DNA of 17,957 nt, from contig CAZXEM010000021.1 in the NCBI GenBank assembly GCA_964639875.1, positions 1 through 17,957 of the forward strand. The letters run 5' to 3'. Below are positions 1 through 6,883 of the stretch, one piece after another (within the stretch, counting starts at the first letter, position 1; each line of letters begins with the position of its first letter). The notes beneath the pieces are model-generated. The model was not told the DNA's origin. It did not search any database and saw only the letters and a list, made by a program, of their open reading frames with translations. Source of the stretch: CAZQLW01 sp964639875 (GTDB taxonomy: Archaea > Nanobdellota > Nanobdellia > Woesearchaeales > GW2011-AR9). A program made the translations under genes and the position numbers.

Positions 1-1904
1 TCATCCCATAATTTTCTAACTTCAGTTATTTTAAGTATCCGTTTATACTTTTTTAATCCGGAAATTACTGGATTAGTAACAACAATAATGTCAATAGCTT
101 TAAAACTGGTTTTTGGAACTCCAATGTCGTTAACAACCCGGTCGTAAACACCATAAGGAGAGTCTGCGTGAATAGTTCCCGCAACAACGTTTGCAGCAGC
201 ACCGACCCGCATTGCTTCAAAAAGGGCAATAGCTTCAGTACTTCGAACTTCACCAACATAAATCGCTGAATCGCCTAGACGTAAGGTACTTCTAATTCCT
301 ATAGACGGATCAACCTCACTTCCTGGAGATGATAATGCAGAAGCAACTTTTAACGATTCAATGTTATAACCTAAAGTACGTAACGATTCTTGTGGAAGTT
401 CAAATGTATCTTCAATAGTAATTATTCTTGATCGTCGAGACATTTCTACTAAAAAACTGCCCAACAAACTACTTTTCCCAGAAGAACGAGTACCAGCAAC
501 AAGAATTGTAGCGTTATTATCAATCAAGAAATTTATTAAACCTGCTCCAAGCCCGTTCATGTACCTAATTTTTGGTTGCATATATAACGGAAATGTCCAG
601 GGATGATCTCGGTGTCTTCTGAACGAATAGCCAAGCCCGTTAGGACTTAACGGAGCAGTAATCGCGGAAACCCTTGAACTGAACCCTTCAACTTTAAGTT
701 CTGTATCTAAAATCGGGTTAGCTTCATCTAAAGGTCGTCCAGAAATTAATCTTAACTTTGTTGCCCAGGAATCAACTTCTTCTCTAGTAGGGTAAATGTT
801 AGTATAACAATCTCCAAAATCTTGATGAACAACAAAAATTGGTAATTCTCCGTTAGGAGCGTTAACGTTAACGTCCTGAATTTTTGGATCTGAAAGGAGA
901 AGTTCAATTAATCCAAACCCAACAGTATAACGTAATAATGCTCTAGCTAAAGCTTCAACCTTTTCATCAGAAAGTTTCATCTTTTTATGAGTGAGTAAAT
1001 CGTTAAGCAAATCTTTACCAATATTAAAAAAAACTTCTCTCATCCTTTCAGGGTCAACAAACTCTTCTCTTGTCGGCTTATGTTCAGACATGATTCGTTT
1101 AGCATCGTCAAGAAGTTCGTACACTTCTTCATCATACTTAAATTCTGGAGGAGTAAGATGGTATAAAGTTTTAATATTATCATTAAAACTAAAAACGTTA
1201 ACTTCACACTTATCATCATCAGCACCGAAGGTATAACTTTCTTCCAAATTACCTTCAGGATATGCAATAACTAATTTTGTATACATAAAGTCAGGCTTAG
1301 TTGTTGGATGTAATACTATTCCATAAATTGTTCTTTCACCCAACTTATAATCTTTAGTGTGCGGCATTAAAAATTTAATAATTGTTAACTGTTCAATGGT
1401 GTGAATAACATCAACCATGATTTGGACAAATTTTTGTTGAGAATTAGCGTGCCGTTGATCAATAATATTGTTAAGTTTAACTTTTTCCTTCCGTTCAAGT
1501 CGTTTAAGTTCAACAAAAGCTGCAAACGGATCTTCTTTTAACCTTTTTGAAATTATCCGTTGAAATTCTGCATAACTTCCCCGAATGTATCGTTCATGTA
1601 AAGGGTCAGTAACTAACGAGGAATAAGCAAACCGTTCATCCTTGTTAATTTTCTTGTAAAGTAAAGCCAATTCCATCAATAGTTTAACTTGCGGATAATC
1701 ATATTCGTATTCTCTTAATTGTGAAAGAGTAATGATTGTTACTCCTGTAACTTTAAGAAGGGCATCAATAATCTTGGCCATACACAATTCACTATACTCA
1801 ATCGATGGCGGAAAAGTACATCTTTCTAAATTAACTTTAAGAATCTTATTCTCTCCTTCATGGAAAGTTTCGTACTCAAAACACTTTTTATCTGTTAGCA
1901 CCAT
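1..1904 (-). CDS. Archaeal type IV pilus / type II-IV secretion ATPase (VirB11/TadA/GspE-like), 3' end cut by window
   Basis: Partial gene: 634 codons run from the ATG at 1904 to the window edge without a stop. It encodes the hexameric cytoplasmic ATPase that powers assembly of archaeal pili, archaella or related secretion fibres. Visible motifs: Walker A GTRSSGKS at residues 471-478 (Lys477), the aspartate-box-like strand IITIEDTFE soon after, the GEVRS segment around Glu552 that corresponds to the Walker B region of this family, and the His box TIHADS around His579. The first 250 or so residues are a poorly conserved N-terminal domain typical of archaeal members. Probably only the last few tens of residues are missing. 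The start lies 5 nt after the stop of the upstream HEPN gene, and a TATA-like element inside that gene (1931-1942) would allow independent leaderless transcription. The membrane partner (TadC/FlaJ type) would be expected beyond the left edge. Family assignment is firm; pilus versus archaellum versus other secretion is not decided. Confidence 0.9.
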   Translation of the reverse strand, partial: MVLTDKKCFEYETFHEGENKILKVNLERCTFPPSIEYSELCMAKIIDALLKVTGVTIITLSQLREYEYDYPQVKLLMELALLYKKINKDERFAYSSLVTDPLHERYIRGSYAEFQRIISKRLKEDPFAAFVELKRLERKEKVKLNNIIDQRHANSQQKFVQIMVDVIHTIEQLTIIKFLMPHTKDYKLGERTIYGIVLHPTTKPDFMYTKLVIAYPEGNLEESYTFGADDDKCEVNVFSFNDNIKTLYHLTPPEFKYDEEVYELLDDAKRIMSEHKPTREEFVDPERMREVFFNIGKDLLNDLLTHKKMKLSDEKVEALARALLRYTVGFGLIELLLSDPKIQDVNVNAPNGELPIFVVHQDFGDCYTNIYPTREEVDSWATKLRLISGRPLDEANPILDTELKVEGFSSRVSAITAPLSPNGLGYSFRRHRDHPWTFPLYMQPKIRYMNGLGAGLINFLIDNNATILVAGTRSSGKSSLLGSFLVEMSRRSRIITIEDTFELPQESLRTLGYNIESLKVASALSSPGSEVDPSIGIRSTLRLGDSAIYVGEVRSTEAIALFEAMRVGAAANVVAGTIHADSPYGVYDRVVNDIGVPKTSFKAIDIIVVTNPVISGLKKYKRILKITEVRKLWD

Positions 1905-1909
1905 CTTTT

Positions 1910-2311
1910 TTAGTTTAATTTTTCATTTACTATTTTTAATAACAAACTAATAATCTTTTCTATCTTAGAAGCATTAGATTCAATAAAGCTTTCTTTAACA
2001 CTAAATCCCTCATAAGAAATTCTGTTCCTATAATCTCTTAAATCTTGAATGAATTCTTTAGTAGAGATGTGAATCTTATACCGATCACAAACATAATCAA
2101 TAATCTGAAAATGTGCCCCCTCACCTTTTATTTTAAAACCATCTAAAGCGTTTAAAGCTTCCATTAATTTTCTAATAATATTATAATAGTCCGTTAGAGT
2201 ATTGGAAGGATATTTTTCTTTATCGGTTTCTTTTAACCTTTCCAAAGTAATCTTAGCCATCTCTGTTAAAGATTTTGCTTTTGCTTTATCTGGCCCTGTA
2301 TTTATAATCAT
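1910..2311 (-). CDS. HEPN-domain protein of HEPN-MNT module 1
   Basis: 133-aa all-helical protein, partner of the nucleotidyltransferase encoded immediately upstream (stop and start overlap as TAATG at 2311). The HEPN signature sits near residues 91-102: LRDYRNRISYEG, where Arg95-Asn96 match the RN of the usual R-x4-6-H ribonuclease motif but the His position is Tyr100. A second motif, GEGAH (residues 63-67), is shared with the HEPN protein of module 2 (GKGAH). In known type VII toxin-antitoxin pairs HEPN is an RNase toxin that the MNT partner silences by adding AMP to a tyrosine. With no catalytic His here, RNase activity is doubtful. The protein ends 5 nt before the secretion ATPase and its 3' end carries the likely promoter of that gene. 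Family is confident; function is inferred. Confidence 0.82.
   Translation of the reverse strand: MIINTGPDKAKAKSLTEMAKITLERLKETDKEKYPSNTLTDYYNIIRKLMEALNALDGFKIKGEGAHFQIIDYVCDRYKIHISTKEFIQDLRDYRNRISYEGFSVKESFIESNASKIEKIISLLLKIVNEKLN
1931..1942 (-). promoter_or_regulatory. TATA-like element for the secretion ATPase, inside the HEPN-1 coding end
   Basis: On the minus strand this reads TTATTAAAAATA and lies 27 nt before the ATPase ATG, consistent with a leaderless start. It falls within the last codons of the HEPN-1 gene. A similar A-rich element (TTATAAAAATA) lies at the end of HEPN-2. A-rich sequence is common here, so this is tentative. Confidence 0.4.
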
Positions 2312-2847
2312 TAATAACCCTCCAAGTAACCTTCTAAAACCAAACCATTAATAATATTATTTTTCAAATCTTCAGGATACTTCTTAAAATTATCTTTAAA
2401 ATGTAACTGAATGTTTCTGTTCAATGGTTTTTTGAATTTGTTTAAGTTTATTTCTTCTTTTTTACATTCAATAAACAAATCAATATCACTATCCTCAATA
2501 TCTTCTCCTTTTTGATAACTTCCAAAAAGAACAATGGCTTTTGGCATAAGGTTATCTTTTAGGAACTCAATTAACTTAGAATCCTGTAATTGAATTAAAT
2601 TTGATATCTTCTTTTGTTTTTTGTATTCTTTATCATTAATATTTGCTTTGTAAATAGGAAAAGTTCTTTTCCCTTTCTTTTCATGGTGTTCTGTAATTAT
2701 TGATACTCTTTTAAGTTCCAAAAGATGTTTCTTTACAGCAGTATGGGCCAAATTAGCTTTCTGACTAATTTCTATTAAATAATGGTCTTTAGTTGGCTCA
2801 TTAAAAAAAACACCTGCAACTTGCAAAATACTACATTTTTGTAACAT
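2311..2847 (-). CDS. Winged-HTH / MNT nucleotidyltransferase fusion, module 1
   Basis: 178-aa protein with an N-terminal winged HTH (about residues 5-70) and a C-terminal minimal nucleotidyltransferase domain. The MNT signature is complete: FGSYQKG followed by DSDIDLFIE, with the G-S pair and two metal-binding Asp residues. I place the start at the ATG at 2847 rather than the in-frame ATG at 2856. The TATA-like TTTAAATA at 2871-2878 is only 15 nt from 2856 but 24 nt from 2847, which matches the leaderless spacing elsewhere in the window. With the 2856 start the protein is 181 aa. The C terminus (NGLVLEGYLEG) resembles the paralogue at 9309-9854 (NGIVLSGG). Two 28-bp operator-like repeats flank the promoter, so self-regulation by the HTH is likely. 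MNT enzymes transfer NMP, usually AMP, to a HEPN partner; that activity is inferred here. Confidence 0.85.
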   Translation of the reverse strand: MLQKCSILQVAGVFFNEPTKDHYLIEISQKANLAHTAVKKHLLELKRVSIITEHHEKKGKRTFPIYKANINDKEYKKQKKISNLIQLQDSKLIEFLKDNLMPKAIVLFGSYQKGEDIEDSDIDLFIECKKEEINLNKFKKPLNRNIQLHFKDNFKKYPEDLKNNIINGLVLEGYLEGY

Positions 2848-2865
2848 ATATGACATTAATGTAAC
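2838..2865. promoter_or_regulatory. Operator-like repeat, copy A, over the MNT-1 start
   Basis: 28-bp element that matches copy B (2905-2932) at 23 of 28 positions by direct comparison. It contains GTAA/TTAC-type half-sites, including the near-palindrome TGACATTAATGTAA. It covers the predicted transcription start and both candidate ATGs of the wHTH-MNT gene, where a bound protein would block transcription. The natural candidate binder is the HTH of MNT-1 itself (inference). Confidence 0.6.
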
Positions 2866-2870
2866 ACCAC

Positions 2871-2878
2871 TATTTAAA
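2871..2878 (-). promoter_or_regulatory. TATA box of HEPN-MNT module 1
   Basis: TTTAAATA on the minus strand, 24 nt before the ATG at 2847. It is sandwiched between operator-like copies A and B. It argues for the 2847 start and a leaderless transcript. Confidence 0.65.
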
Positions 2879-2895
2879 TGTTGTGTTGAGAAATG

Positions 2896-2932
2896 TATTA
2901 CTTATTTGTAATATATGTTACATTTATGTAAT
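2896..2932. promoter_or_regulatory. Operator-like repeat, copy B, with overlapping palindromes
   Basis: The 28-bp copy B (2905-2932) lies 67 bp from copy A, upstream of the TATA box. It contains the perfect palindrome TTACAT-TT-ATGTAA (2918-2931) and the overlapping TGTAA-N6-TTACA. Just before it, TATTAC-N6-GTAATA (2896-2913) adds another inverted pair. The result is a row of GTAA/TTAC half-sites, typical of a dimeric regulator site. Confidence 0.6.
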
Positions 2933-2986
2933 ATATCTGCATGGTCTTTTCAAAACACAAATACTCCTCGAAAGTACTCACATAAC

Positions 2987-2997
2987 TTTATTATATT
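2987..2997 (+). promoter_or_regulatory. TATA-like element for the coiled-coil operon
   Basis: TTTATTATATT, ending about 22 nt before the ATG at 3019 with no SD site in between. This fits a leaderless first gene of the plus-strand operon 3019-5020. Confidence 0.45.
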
Positions 2998-3018
2998 GTA
3001 TTCTTTATTTAAGCAAAT

Positions 3019-3486
3019 ATGGACTTAAATCTTGGTGGGAAACCTAAGCCGGCAAAAGTAGAAGAGAAGTCTGGATTTGACAACTCTAAACTTTACATCT
3101 GGGTAAAAGCATTAGAAAGTAAAATTAACAACCTTTTAAGAGAAGTAGATTCATTAAAAACTGACTTTATTAAAAGGTCAAACAACCTTACAAAAGAAGT
3201 TAAGACTATTAATGAGGATGTACTTGACACTAAACATGAACAGGAAAAGACTTTAGAAAAGATGGACCTGATCATTAAAGAATTAAAAAAAACTGCTGGA
3301 ATGGAAGAGGTAGAAACTTTAAAAAAATATTTAGATCTTTGGAGCCCGTTAAATTTTGTAACTCAAAAAGATTTGGACCGAGCAGTGGAAACCAAGATTT
3401 TATTAATTAAAGAAGAAATTCAAAAAAATGAAAAGAGTAAAATTAAAAGCGACCCAAAAAATGAAAAGCATGTTCCGTTTAATTAA
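3019..3486 (+). CDS. Coiled-coil protein, possible pilus/archaellum accessory factor
   Basis: 155-aa soluble protein with no signal peptide or membrane segment. Residues 25-95 are charged heptad-like sequence that should form a coiled coil. After it comes a short ordered-looking motif, YLDLWSPLNFVTQKDL (residues 104-119), and then a Lys-rich tail. The architecture (coiled coil plus a small C-terminal motif with PLNFVT) loosely recalls the FlaC/D/E proteins that act with archaellum motors, but I cannot show homology. It is the first gene of an operon-like run (36 nt to the next ATG) and is divergent from HEPN-MNT module 1, with the secretion ATPase just beyond. That context is the main reason to suspect a surface-filament role. 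No catalytic motif seen. Confidence 0.7.
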   Translation: MDLNLGGKPKPAKVEEKSGFDNSKLYIWVKALESKINNLLREVDSLKTDFIKRSNNLTKEVKTINEDVLDTKHEQEKTLEKMDLIIKELKKTAGMEEVETLKKYLDLWSPLNFVTQKDLDRAVETKILLIKEEIQKNEKSKIKSDPKNEKHVPFN

Positions 3487-3511
3487 CTTCAAATAAAAAA
3501 AACAAAAACGC

Positions 3512-3518
3512 AGGTGAT
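3512..3518 (+). promoter_or_regulatory. Shine-Dalgarno site deciding the start at 3523
   Basis: AGGTGAT, a strong complement to the 16S rRNA 3' end, 4 nt before the ATG at 3523. The in-frame GTG at 3514 is part of this site and so is not the start. Confidence 0.75.
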
Positions 3519-3522
3519 AATA

Positions 3523-4116
3523 ATGGCATTATTTCAACAAACTGGAATTCCAGTTGATAAAGTTTTAGAATTAAGACAACGTGGTTTAACAGATAATTTG
3601 ATTATTGAAGAACTTAAAAAAGAAAACGTTGCTCCGGACAAAATTCAAGCAGCAATAGCTCAAGCTGATGCTTCAGCTGCCCCTTCACAAGTTGGTACTC
3701 CCGGTGAACCAATGGCTATGCCCGCAATGGAACAACCAGGACAACCTGCAGGAGCAGAAGCAAACAATCAAGAAGGAAACATCTATGAACGAATTGAAGA
3801 AATCACTGAAGGAATGATTGATGAAAAATGGGATGAACTTATTGCTGAAGTGAAAAAGATTGTTTCCTGGAAGGAAGAATTTGAAGATAAACAAAAAAAG
3901 TTAGAAGGCGATTTAAGTAAAATGAAAGAAGATTTCAAAATATTACATCAAGGAGTTCTTGGAAAATTGGAAGATTATGATACTCAAATGAAAGATGTTG
4001 GTACTGAATTAAAAGCGGTAGGTAAAGTATTCAAAGATGTCATTCCAGAATTTGTTGAAAATGTTAAAGAATTGAAACATATTAACAAGAATGCGAAAAA
4101 GGACCAAGAGCAATAA
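3523..4116 (+). CDS. Coiled-coil protein with UBA-like N-terminal segment
   Basis: 197-aa protein, started at the ATG at 3523 because of the SD site AGGTGAT 4 nt upstream. Three parts can be seen. Residues 9-50 (VDKVLELRQRGLTDNLIIEE and onward) look like a small three-helix, UBA/CUE-like unit. Residues 51-84 form a Pro/Ala/Met/Gln-rich flexible linker. Residues 85-195 are a long acidic-basic helical region likely to be a coiled coil. No membrane segment or catalytic motif. It is co-oriented with the coiled-coil genes on both sides and probably co-transcribed with the gene ending at 3486. The domain guess for the N terminus rests on pattern alone. Function unknown; a structural or adaptor role beside the pilus ATPase is the best inference. 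Confidence 0.72.
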   Translation: MALFQQTGIPVDKVLELRQRGLTDNLIIEELKKENVAPDKIQAAIAQADASAAPSQVGTPGEPMAMPAMEQPGQPAGAEANNQEGNIYERIEEITEGMIDEKWDELIAEVKKIVSWKEEFEDKQKKLEGDLSKMKEDFKILHQGVLGKLEDYDTQMKDVGTELKAVGKVFKDVIPEFVENVKELKHINKNAKKDQEQ

Positions 4117-4157
4117 TACTTTTTGTAAACATTATTAGCGATATAATAATAGGAGAT

Positions 4158-4769
4158 ATGATTAATATGGATTTAAGAGAAATTAGAAAAGAGGTTCACA
4201 GTTTACCAAATGTTCAAAAAGAACTGAAAAATTTTAAAAATAGTTGGGTTAAACCTTTTAGAAAAAATAATAATTTACATTTACCATTTCTTAAACATTT
4301 AGATAAAAGTACAAAAAAAGAACTTAACCAAAAACTTTTACAGTTACAAAGCACGTTTAAAGAAATTGATGAAAGTCAAGTAATTAATGATAAACTTCAA
4401 CATTATTCACGTTATTTAATTGAAATGAAATTATCAACATTTAATGGCGACGAAATGAAATCTGAAGTTCTTTCTAACCAAATGCTTAACGATGATTTCA
4501 TGAGTATTAAAAGTACGATTAATGAAGTTAAATCATTCTCTGAAAAAGTTAATGACCTTCAACAACAGTATGAAGAAGTTAGCGAGTTGTTACACCAAAA
4601 CTTATCACTTGACCAAATAATTTTTTTTATGGACTTACCGCATAAAAAATATTTAAAAAGTTTATTAAAAACTTCTGATAAACAGCAAAAAATTGTCAGG
4701 CATATAGGAAGACATTTTGTGGCTTTAACCAAACAAACACAACTTAAAAAGATGCCTTCAAAATATTAA
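4158..4769 (+). CDS. Coiled-coil/helical protein of unknown function
   Basis: 203-aa basic, Lys/Gln-rich helical protein, third of the coiled-coil run. Heptad-like stretches cover about residues 70-100 and 110-150; the C terminus is strongly basic. No signal peptide, membrane segment or enzyme motif. The start is uncertain: AGGAGAT at 4151-4157 leaves no room before the ATG at 4158 but 9 nt before the ATG at 4167 (MDLREIRKEV), which is better spaced and would give 200 aa. The next gene starts 11 nt after its stop, so the two are likely co-transcribed. I recognise no family; its link to the pilus region is positional only. Confidence 0.65.
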   Translation: MINMDLREIRKEVHSLPNVQKELKNFKNSWVKPFRKNNNLHLPFLKHLDKSTKKELNQKLLQLQSTFKEIDESQVINDKLQHYSRYLIEMKLSTFNGDEMKSEVLSNQMLNDDFMSIKSTINEVKSFSEKVNDLQQQYEEVSELLHQNLSLDQIIFFMDLPHKKYLKSLLKTSDKQQKIVRHIGRHFVALTKQTQLKKMPSKY

Positions 4770-4780
4770 ACAAATATAAA

Positions 4781-5020
4781 ATGTTAAACTTAACAATAGG
4801 AATTATTGGAATGATTTTAATTTTAACAGCTTTTATCCTTGATGAGTTTGTAAAAACGTTTAATCAGAACACAGTAAAATACAATTTGTTAAACTTGTTT
4901 GGAGCTGGATTGTTAGCGTATTATGCTTACAGTTTAGTTGCTTGGCCTTTCTTAGCATTAAACTTAATCTGGTTAGCTGTTGCTGGATATAAGTTAGTAA
5001 AAATTTTAAATAAGAATTAA
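4781..5020 (+). CDS. Small membrane protein, CBU_0592-like
   Basis: 79-aa protein made almost wholly of hydrophobic helices: about residues 3-20, 37-52 and 54-73, with short polar turns (DEFVKTFNQNTVKYN). The pattern matches the CBU_0592-like domain, a small family of integral membrane proteins found widely in bacteria and archaea with no known function: a first helix, a short loop, then a Y-N-L-L-N-x-x-G-A-G-L-L-type helix and a final W-containing helix. It sits 11 nt after the previous stop, without an SD site, and is the last gene of the plus-strand run. Its stop overlaps by 3 bp the stop of the convergent protein kinase. Confidence 0.68.
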   Translation: MLNLTIGIIGMILILTAFILDEFVKTFNQNTVKYNLLNLFGAGLLAYYAYSLVAWPFLALNLIWLAVAGYKLVKILNKN

Positions 5021-5901
5021 TTCATGAACGCACTTTCAAATTGTGAAAGTTCACCTTTTTCAAAACAAGTAAATGCTTCTGTAGTAAAGTAAATGTCTTT
5101 ATTTAAATCTTCAATAACAACATCAATTATTTCTTTTAATTTTTGTGGATTAGGTCGAACAGCAAAATCTTCATTAACCATTAAACTAAACATTTTTTTA
5201 AATGAATCAGGTAAGACTATATCATAAAACAGTTCCATATTATCAAGAGAATCTTCTGGCGATCTTTCAAGCCTACTAGTTAACATAAATTCTAATGCTC
5301 TCCCCGCACTATAAGTGTCAGAGCTAGGCGTTACCATTGAATGTTCTCTTAATTCTGGAGAATTGTAACAAGGAACTTCTTTAACATTTCTAAAAAATGA
5401 ATGTTCAAAATGTACTGCCAATCCAAAATCAAGAAGTTTTACTGTCCCATCATTGTATCCAAGATTTGAACATTTTAAATCAGAATGAGCAATTCCGGCT
5501 TTTCTTAAATGAAATAAGATTTCTGGAACTTGTTTTAAATAATCAATGACAACTTCTTGCGTAATAGCGTTCTCTTCAACAAGGCCCCTCATTGTTTGCG
5601 GGACATGTTCCATAACTAAGTAAGGCCCTTCAATGGTTGATGAATGATCAACATACTTAACAACATTATCATGTTCCGCTTTTTGTAAAAAATGAGCTTC
5701 CCTAGCAATTGCTTTTGCAACTTTTTTAGGATTTAACATTTGATCCAAATTAGGAATTTTTATTGCTAAAGGAGATTCTTGATTTTTATCATCTGAAGAA
5801 TAACATTTAAAGACTGAAGAAAATCTACCAGAATCAATAAAATTATCTAATAAGTAGTGATTCCCTTTGTTTGAAATAATTGTAGATTTGTTATTATTCA
5901 T
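5017..5901 (-). CDS. Eukaryotic-like (Hanks-type) Ser/Thr protein kinase
   Basis: 294-aa cytosolic protein that is nearly all kinase domain. Catalytic residues are in place: ATP-binding Lys48 (LAIKIP), alpha-C Glu68 (AREAHF), the catalytic loop HSDLKCSN with Asp141, Lys143 and Asn146, the DFG triplet at 158-160, the SPE triplet at 181-183, and the alpha-F Asp195. Two deviations: the glycine-rich loop keeps only one glycine (DSGRFSSVF, Gly25), and the usual HRD is HSD, so there is no Arg to read activation-loop phosphorylation. No membrane anchor or sensor domain is fused. A TATA-like TTTATATA (5931-5938) lies upstream. It converges on the coiled-coil operon. In Sulfolobus, Hanks-type kinases (ArnC, ArnD) act on archaellum regulators, so control of surface filaments is a reasonable but unproven idea. 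Confidence 0.9.
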   Translation of the reverse strand: MNNNKSTIISNKGNHYLLDNFIDSGRFSSVFKCYSSDDKNQESPLAIKIPNLDQMLNPKKVAKAIAREAHFLQKAEHDNVVKYVDHSSTIEGPYLVMEHVPQTMRGLVEENAITQEVVIDYLKQVPEILFHLRKAGIAHSDLKCSNLGYNDGTVKLLDFGLAVHFEHSFFRNVKEVPCYNSPELREHSMVTPSSDTYSAGRALEFMLTSRLERSPEDSLDNMELFYDIVLPDSFKKMFSLMVNEDFAVRPNPQKLKEIIDVVIEDLNKDIYFTTEAFTCFEKGELSQFESAFMN

Positions 5902-5930
5902 TGTCTTATTTTGTTAGAAAGCATATATTG

Positions 5931-5938
5931 TATATAAA
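5931..5938 (-). promoter_or_regulatory. TATA box of the protein kinase gene
   Basis: TTTATATA on the minus strand, ending 30 nt before the ATG at 5901, which implies a leader of a few nucleotides at most. It gives the kinase its own promoter, separate from the protease gene upstream. Confidence 0.5.
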
Positions 5939-5960
5939 ATTATAGGTTCAAATTGAAGAA

Positions 5961-6476
5961 TTAAGCTATTGAGAAGATAATGTCTTCTCGTTCAAGAGAA
6001 CTTTTTAATTCATTTTTATTTTTAATTCTTGCTTCTAAATTACTTAAAAATCTAGCAGAAACATTTCTTCCATTCTTTATTGCTTGCATTTGGTTGTTAT
6101 ATGCTCGTAACTCTAAATTAATAAAAAAATTTACTCTTTCAATCGGAATAATGTTTTTCGCAGGAACAATCAGTTTAGGATTTTGATAATATTCCATGGC
6201 ATGAAAACATTCATGATCAAATAATATTGATAAAAAGTCAGTTTCTGTTTGCACAAAATCGTTCTCAAAAACAAACGGATAAACGTTAATTGTCGATTTT
6301 AATCCTGAAACAAGAAAATGTTTACAAGAAGGGTGAGCATCAACATCCATACAGTAATCTGTAACTGTGTTAATGTATATTAAATTAGAAACGTACTCTT
6401 TTTTCATCCCTAAATTAAGATTTTTCAAATAATGGCAACGTGATTCTGGGTTTGATAATGCATCATAAAAATTCAT
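5961..6476 (-). CDS. Putative zinc metallopeptidase (HExxH), orphan
   Basis: 171-aa protein with a zincin-like core: HECFH at residues 88-92 inside a helix-compatible context (LFDHECFHAMEY), and a candidate third ligand Glu122 in LELRAY, 30 residues after the second His. That is the gluzincin arrangement (HExxH followed by a Glu in a second helix with E-x-x-A spacing). Four cysteines (14, 42, 51, 90) are present. No signal peptide is visible, so it is probably cytosolic. I cannot place it in a named family. A TATA-like TTTTTATAAT (6501-6510) sits 25 nt before its ATG, so it is likely leaderless and monocistronic. The nearby kinase and 94-aa gene share orientation but have their own promoters. 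Confidence 0.6.
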   Translation of the reverse strand: MNFYDALSNPESRCHYLKNLNLGMKKEYVSNLIYINTVTDYCMDVDAHPSCKHFLVSGLKSTINVYPFVFENDFVQTETDFLSILFDHECFHAMEYYQNPKLIVPAKNIIPIERVNFFINLELRAYNNQMQAIKNGRNVSARFLSNLEARIKNKNELKSSLEREDIIFSIA

Positions 6477-6500
6477 TAATTTAATTAAAGATAGTTAAAG

Positions 6501-6510
6501 ATTATAAAAA
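6501..6510 (-). promoter_or_regulatory. TATA box of the 5961-6476 gene
   Basis: TTTTTATAAT on the minus strand, ending 25 nt before the ATG at 6476, consistent with a leaderless transcript. Confidence 0.5.
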
Positions 6511-6532
6511 TATACTTGCATACAATTAAAAA

Positions 6533-6817
6533 TTACAACATCTTCTCAATAGCTGTTCCGATTTTATGATTAAAATCTCTTCCATCTTTTTTAGAAACTC
6601 TAGCACCTTGCATTATTTTACCAATAGACATTGCCACAGCATATTTGTATTGTTCTGTTTCAGGCATTCCCTCTGCTCTACTAGTAGTACGAAATGTTTC
6701 AAAATTTGATTTAATTTCACCCTTTGCTGCCAAAAGTTTTGCTTTTAATAGACCATCAAAATTTGATTGTTTTACCACTAATTCAAATACTGCCACTACT
6801 TTGTTTAAATTATTCAT
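6533..6817 (-). CDS. Hypothetical 94-aa protein
   Basis: Small soluble, mainly helical, slightly basic protein. No signal peptide, membrane helix, cysteine or enzyme motif; a Lys/Arg/Gly patch (ARVSKKDGRDFNHK) lies near the C terminus. I recognise no family. A TATA-like GATATAAATC (6838-6847) stands 21 nt before the ATG, and an inverted repeat TTCGGTA/TACCGAA lies immediately upstream of that, which supports a real and possibly regulated gene. Coding support is modest because it is short. Confidence 0.55.
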   Translation of the reverse strand: MNNLNKVVAVFELVVKQSNFDGLLKAKLLAAKGEIKSNFETFRTTSRAEGMPETEQYKYAVAMSIGKIMQGARVSKKDGRDFNHKIGTAIEKML

Positions 6818-6850
6818 ACTTTTAATGATAAACTAATGATTTATATCTTT

Positions 6851-6883
6851 TTCGGTATTGATGCTCTGTTGTATAGTACCGAA
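6851..6883. repeat. Inverted repeat upstream of the 94-aa gene promoter
   Basis: Perfect 7-bp arms TTCGGTA (6851-6857) and TACCGAA (6877-6883) separated by 19 bp. A third related word, TAACCGAA, lies at about 6915-6922. The first arm abuts the TATA-like element 6838-6847 of the minus-strand gene, the position of a BRE or activator site. It could also be a regulator half-site pair. Confidence 0.45.

Noticed and set aside
991..1236. Plus-strand open frame of 81 codons (and a minus-strand one at 1040-1267)
   Set aside because: Both lie inside the secretion ATPase gene, whose frame gives clear motifs; the alternative products are low-complexity Ser/Leu-rich sequence.
2848..2856. ATG at 2856 as the start of wHTH-MNT module 1
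   Set aside because: It is only 15 nt from the TATA box, upstream of the expected transcription start; the ATG at 2847 fits better.
5980..6186. Plus-strand open frame with hydrophobic product
   Set aside because: It lies opposite the HExxH gene, whose frame has a coherent motif and promoter; the product is a typical reverse-complement hydrophobic artefact.
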